From Spirochaetia bacterium (GTDB lineage: Bacteria > Spirochaetota > UBA4802 > UBA5550): a DNA stretch of 64,000 bases. The notes under the pieces are model-generated. The model worked only from the letters and a program-made list of their open reading frames with translations. It was not told the DNA's origin and ran no database searches. Position 1 is the first letter of the stretch; the number at the start of each line of letters is the position of its first letter. The DNA is taken from assembly GCA_009885955.1 (NCBI GenBank), contig VFJS01000019.1, positions 52,954 through 116,953 of the forward strand, in the 5' to 3' direction. Position numbers and translations under genes: made by a program. Positions 62,671 through 64,000 of this stretch are shown here, piece by piece.

Positions 62671-63237
62671 CTACTTGATGAGCTTCATGACAGCATCAAC
62701 CTTCAGGTTTGAATAATTTTCAATCTTCCCTGAACCGATCTTTCCGAAAAATGAACTTATATTTGTCATAATATTCTCAGCCTTATCCTGACCGGCGAGG
62801 CTGGAAGCAGTAATGTTGTCAACTTCAACCTGCAGTTTCTTCAATTTAGAAATGTCTGTATCAATGGATTTCCCTATGTCCACACCCTTCGCCTCTAGGT
62901 GTATGCGGTCGGTATTATCACCAACATAGCTATGAAGGACTTTTTTCCCTTCGTACTGGGTTTCATTCAGGATTTTATCCCTGTTGCGGCCGCCTTTCTC
63001 CATGTCTGCTGAGAGATTTTCTATTCCAAGGCGGGTTATCTGGTTCTTAGTGAGGGATGTCTGTAAGTCGCGGAATTCCGATTCGATTTTATCAAGCCTG
63101 GAATCAACCTTTCTCGAAATATTCACCGAATCCGATTTAATTTCTTTCTTCTTATTGCTCAGATTCTCATCATCAATCTGTCTCTGACTGCTGATCTTCC
63201 TTGCCGAACCGAGTATGCTGTCAATTGATACTTTCAT
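62671..63237 (-). CDS. Coiled-coil protein of unknown function, flagellin-like helices
   Basis: 188 residues, with GGAAGG upstream of the ATG. No signal peptide or membrane helix. Mostly charged helix: VDSRLDKIESEFRDLQTSLTKNQITRLGIENLSADMEKGG, then a short central turn (YEGKKVLHSYV) and another helix bundle. The helix-turn-helix plan, Asn/Gln/Ser-rich coils and length suggest an axial or filament-type protein, as in flagellin-domain relatives. This is pattern-based; no family is claimed. Confidence 0.65.
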   Translation of the reverse strand: MKVSIDSILGSARKISSQRQIDDENLSNKKKEIKSDSVNISRKVDSRLDKIESEFRDLQTSLTKNQITRLGIENLSADMEKGGRNRDKILNETQYEGKKVLHSYVGDNTDRIHLEAKGVDIGKSIDTDISKLKKLQVEVDNITASSLAGQDKAENIMTNISSFFGKIGSGKIENYSNLKVDAVMKLIK

Positions 63238-63323
63238 TTTACACCTTCCTTTGTGTCTTTATATTTATTGGGCAGTTATTTTAATACCTCTCAAATAAAT
63301 TTTCCCGATATTGCCCTGTAATT

Positions 63324-63351
63324 AATATAAATAATAATAAATTTTTGTCAA
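63324..63351 (-). promoter_or_regulatory. Sigma70-type promoter for the coiled-coil protein
   Basis: On the minus strand: TTGACA (63351-63346), a 16-bp spacer, then TATATT (63329-63324), 87 bp before the ATG. Confidence 0.5.
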
Positions 63352-63386
63352 GAAAATTATTGGAAATATTGCTTTCATAATGAACT

Positions 63387-63558
63387 GACCTCACCCCCGG
63401 CCCCTCTCCGAATCGGAGAGGGGGGTTGTGGGATGAATTTCGAGTAATTTCAACGTTAAATTTTCATTTCACATTCCTATTCAGTCATTCGTAATAATAT
63501 ACATGATATAGATTAATTACTCCACTCTCTTGCCAGGAGAGGGGATGGGGGTGAGGTC
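63387..63558. repeat. Family A inverted pair upstream of the DUF559 gene
   Basis: GACCTCACCCCCGGCCCCTCTCC begins the left arm (63387-63425, containing a CTCTCCG/CGGAGAG hairpin). The right arm (63521-63558) ends GGGGATGGGGGTGAGGTC. The ends are inverted, and the DUF559 start codon lies 8 bp beyond the right end. Part of the right arm (GAGG) doubles as the ribosome-binding site. Confidence 0.8.
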
Positions 63559-63565
63559 AAAATTC

Positions 63566-63949
63566 ATGAAACAAAATGGTTTAATCCAAAAACAAAAAGT
63601 TACTGAAGTCAAAGTCTCTATATCAAGAGAATTGAGAAATAATATGACAGTAGCAGAATCTATTTTTTGGGATATGGTAAGAGATAAAAAACTGCTTAAT
63701 CTTAAATTCAGACGGCAGCAAATAATTGACGGTTACATTGTCGATTTCTATTGCAATAAAATCAACCTTATTGTTGAAATCGACGGTTCCATTCATGATA
63801 CTATTGAAAATACAAAAAATGATTTAAAAAGAACATCAGTATTGGAAAGAAGAGGTCTTCAAGTATTAAGATTTTTAAATAATGAAATTTTAGTAACTAC
63901 TCAGCTCTTCAGCTTTGAAAATCCAAATATATCTGTCTACCGATCATGA
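63566..63949 (+). CDS. DUF559 endonuclease-like protein
   Basis: 127 residues from the ATG at 63566; a TTG at 63530 would translate repeat DNA. The DUF559 pattern is clear: SRELRNNMTVAESIFWDMVRDKKLLNLKFRRQQIIDGYIVDFYCNKINLIVEIDGSIHD, then RTSVLERRGLQVLRFLNNEI. The FRRQ...DFYC...IVEIDG core is a PD-(D/E)xK-type nuclease site related to very short patch repair proteins. Its target is unknown in the family. The gene directly follows a family A repeat, which supplies its ribosome-binding site. Confidence 0.86.
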   Translation: MKQNGLIQKQKVTEVKVSISRELRNNMTVAESIFWDMVRDKKLLNLKFRRQQIIDGYIVDFYCNKINLIVEIDGSIHDTIENTKNDLKRTSVLERRGLQVLRFLNNEILVTTQLFSFENPNISVYRS

Positions 63950-64000
63950 TCTGATAAATAGATTCAATAACATTTAAGCCCTGTTTTCTGACAGTCGAAA

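Noticed and set aside
63530..63565. Upstream TTG start for the DUF559 gene
   Set aside because: The added 12 residues would be translated from the family A arm, and the ATG at 63566 has a ribosome site in that arm.

Overview
The window is an ordinary, gene-dense stretch of chromosome from a diderm, probably free-living bacterium with short operons on both strands. A spirochaete-related lineage fits best. The clues are many secreted proteins with relaxed lipoprotein signals, a MAF/DUF115 protein of the type linked to flagellin glycosylation beside an LPP20/FlgT-like protein, a Cache-type chemoreceptor, HDOD and STAS regulators, and frequent TTG/GTG starts. This is an inference from gene style: no rRNA or other phylogenetic marker was compared. 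No tRNA, rRNA, CRISPR array, prophage or complete insertion sequence was seen.

Layout. 1-5.9 kb: a sugar-nucleotide epimerase (cut by the window edge), a PHP phosphoesterase, a ROK kinase, a Cache chemoreceptor, and a GerMN/CYTH pair. 6-18.9 kb: an APC permease, a TIGR01777 epimerase with a 23S rRNA uracil methyltransferase, DprA, a CDF metal transporter, a long acyl-CoA dehydrogenase, a second divergent DprA, a U32 protein and HisRS. 18.9-23.5 kb: peptidoglycan genes (a penicillin-binding protein with a decayed glycosyltransferase domain, a D,D-carboxypeptidase, MltG). 23.8-31 kb: a Phd/PIN toxin-antitoxin pair, an SDR dehydrogenase, and a translationally coupled DNA-repair operon mrfA-mrfB-dinB. 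31-43.4 kb: a small cytochrome c, a hybrid histidine kinase, an envelope operon (LPP20-like, coiled protein, TPR), DUF115 and an HATPase-HDOD protein, a B12-radical SAM protein, and a STAS / AdoMet decarboxylase / acidic protein operon. 43.7-47.2 kb: a DtxR-type regulator, EF-G and a TPR protein. 47.7-49.9 kb: a small accessory patch with a periplasmic rhodanese, a RHH/PIN toxin-antitoxin pair, a duplicated rhodanese tail, a truncated lipoprotein whose signal peptide is a TC microsatellite, and a nucleotidyltransferase with a remnant partner. 50.4-60.7 kb: a cNMP-binding regulator / HEAT / membrane / hydrolase-like operon, an NHL-VWA protein with Pcm, and UvrA with a zinc-ribbon protein. 60.9-64 kb: a small lipoprotein and other secreted or coiled proteins, and a DUF559 endonuclease-like gene at the edge.

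The most unusual content lies between the genes. At least five families of imperfect inverted repeats recur there and never interrupt a gene: A, ends GCCCTCAC with CTCTCCC/GGGAGAG hairpins; B, ends ATGTGTAAG with GGGGATAGGG arms; C, GCTCACGGAT or CACGAA arms; D, CACAGAGACACAG arms; E, CCACCCCC/GGGGGTGG. Some are nested inside others. The long form of family A carries a branched hairpin whose stems change sequence between copies while staying paired, and whose unit is tandemly duplicated in one copy. A family A inverted pair ends 8 bp before the start of the DUF559 endonuclease-like gene, which suggests a possible link between that gene family and the repeats.
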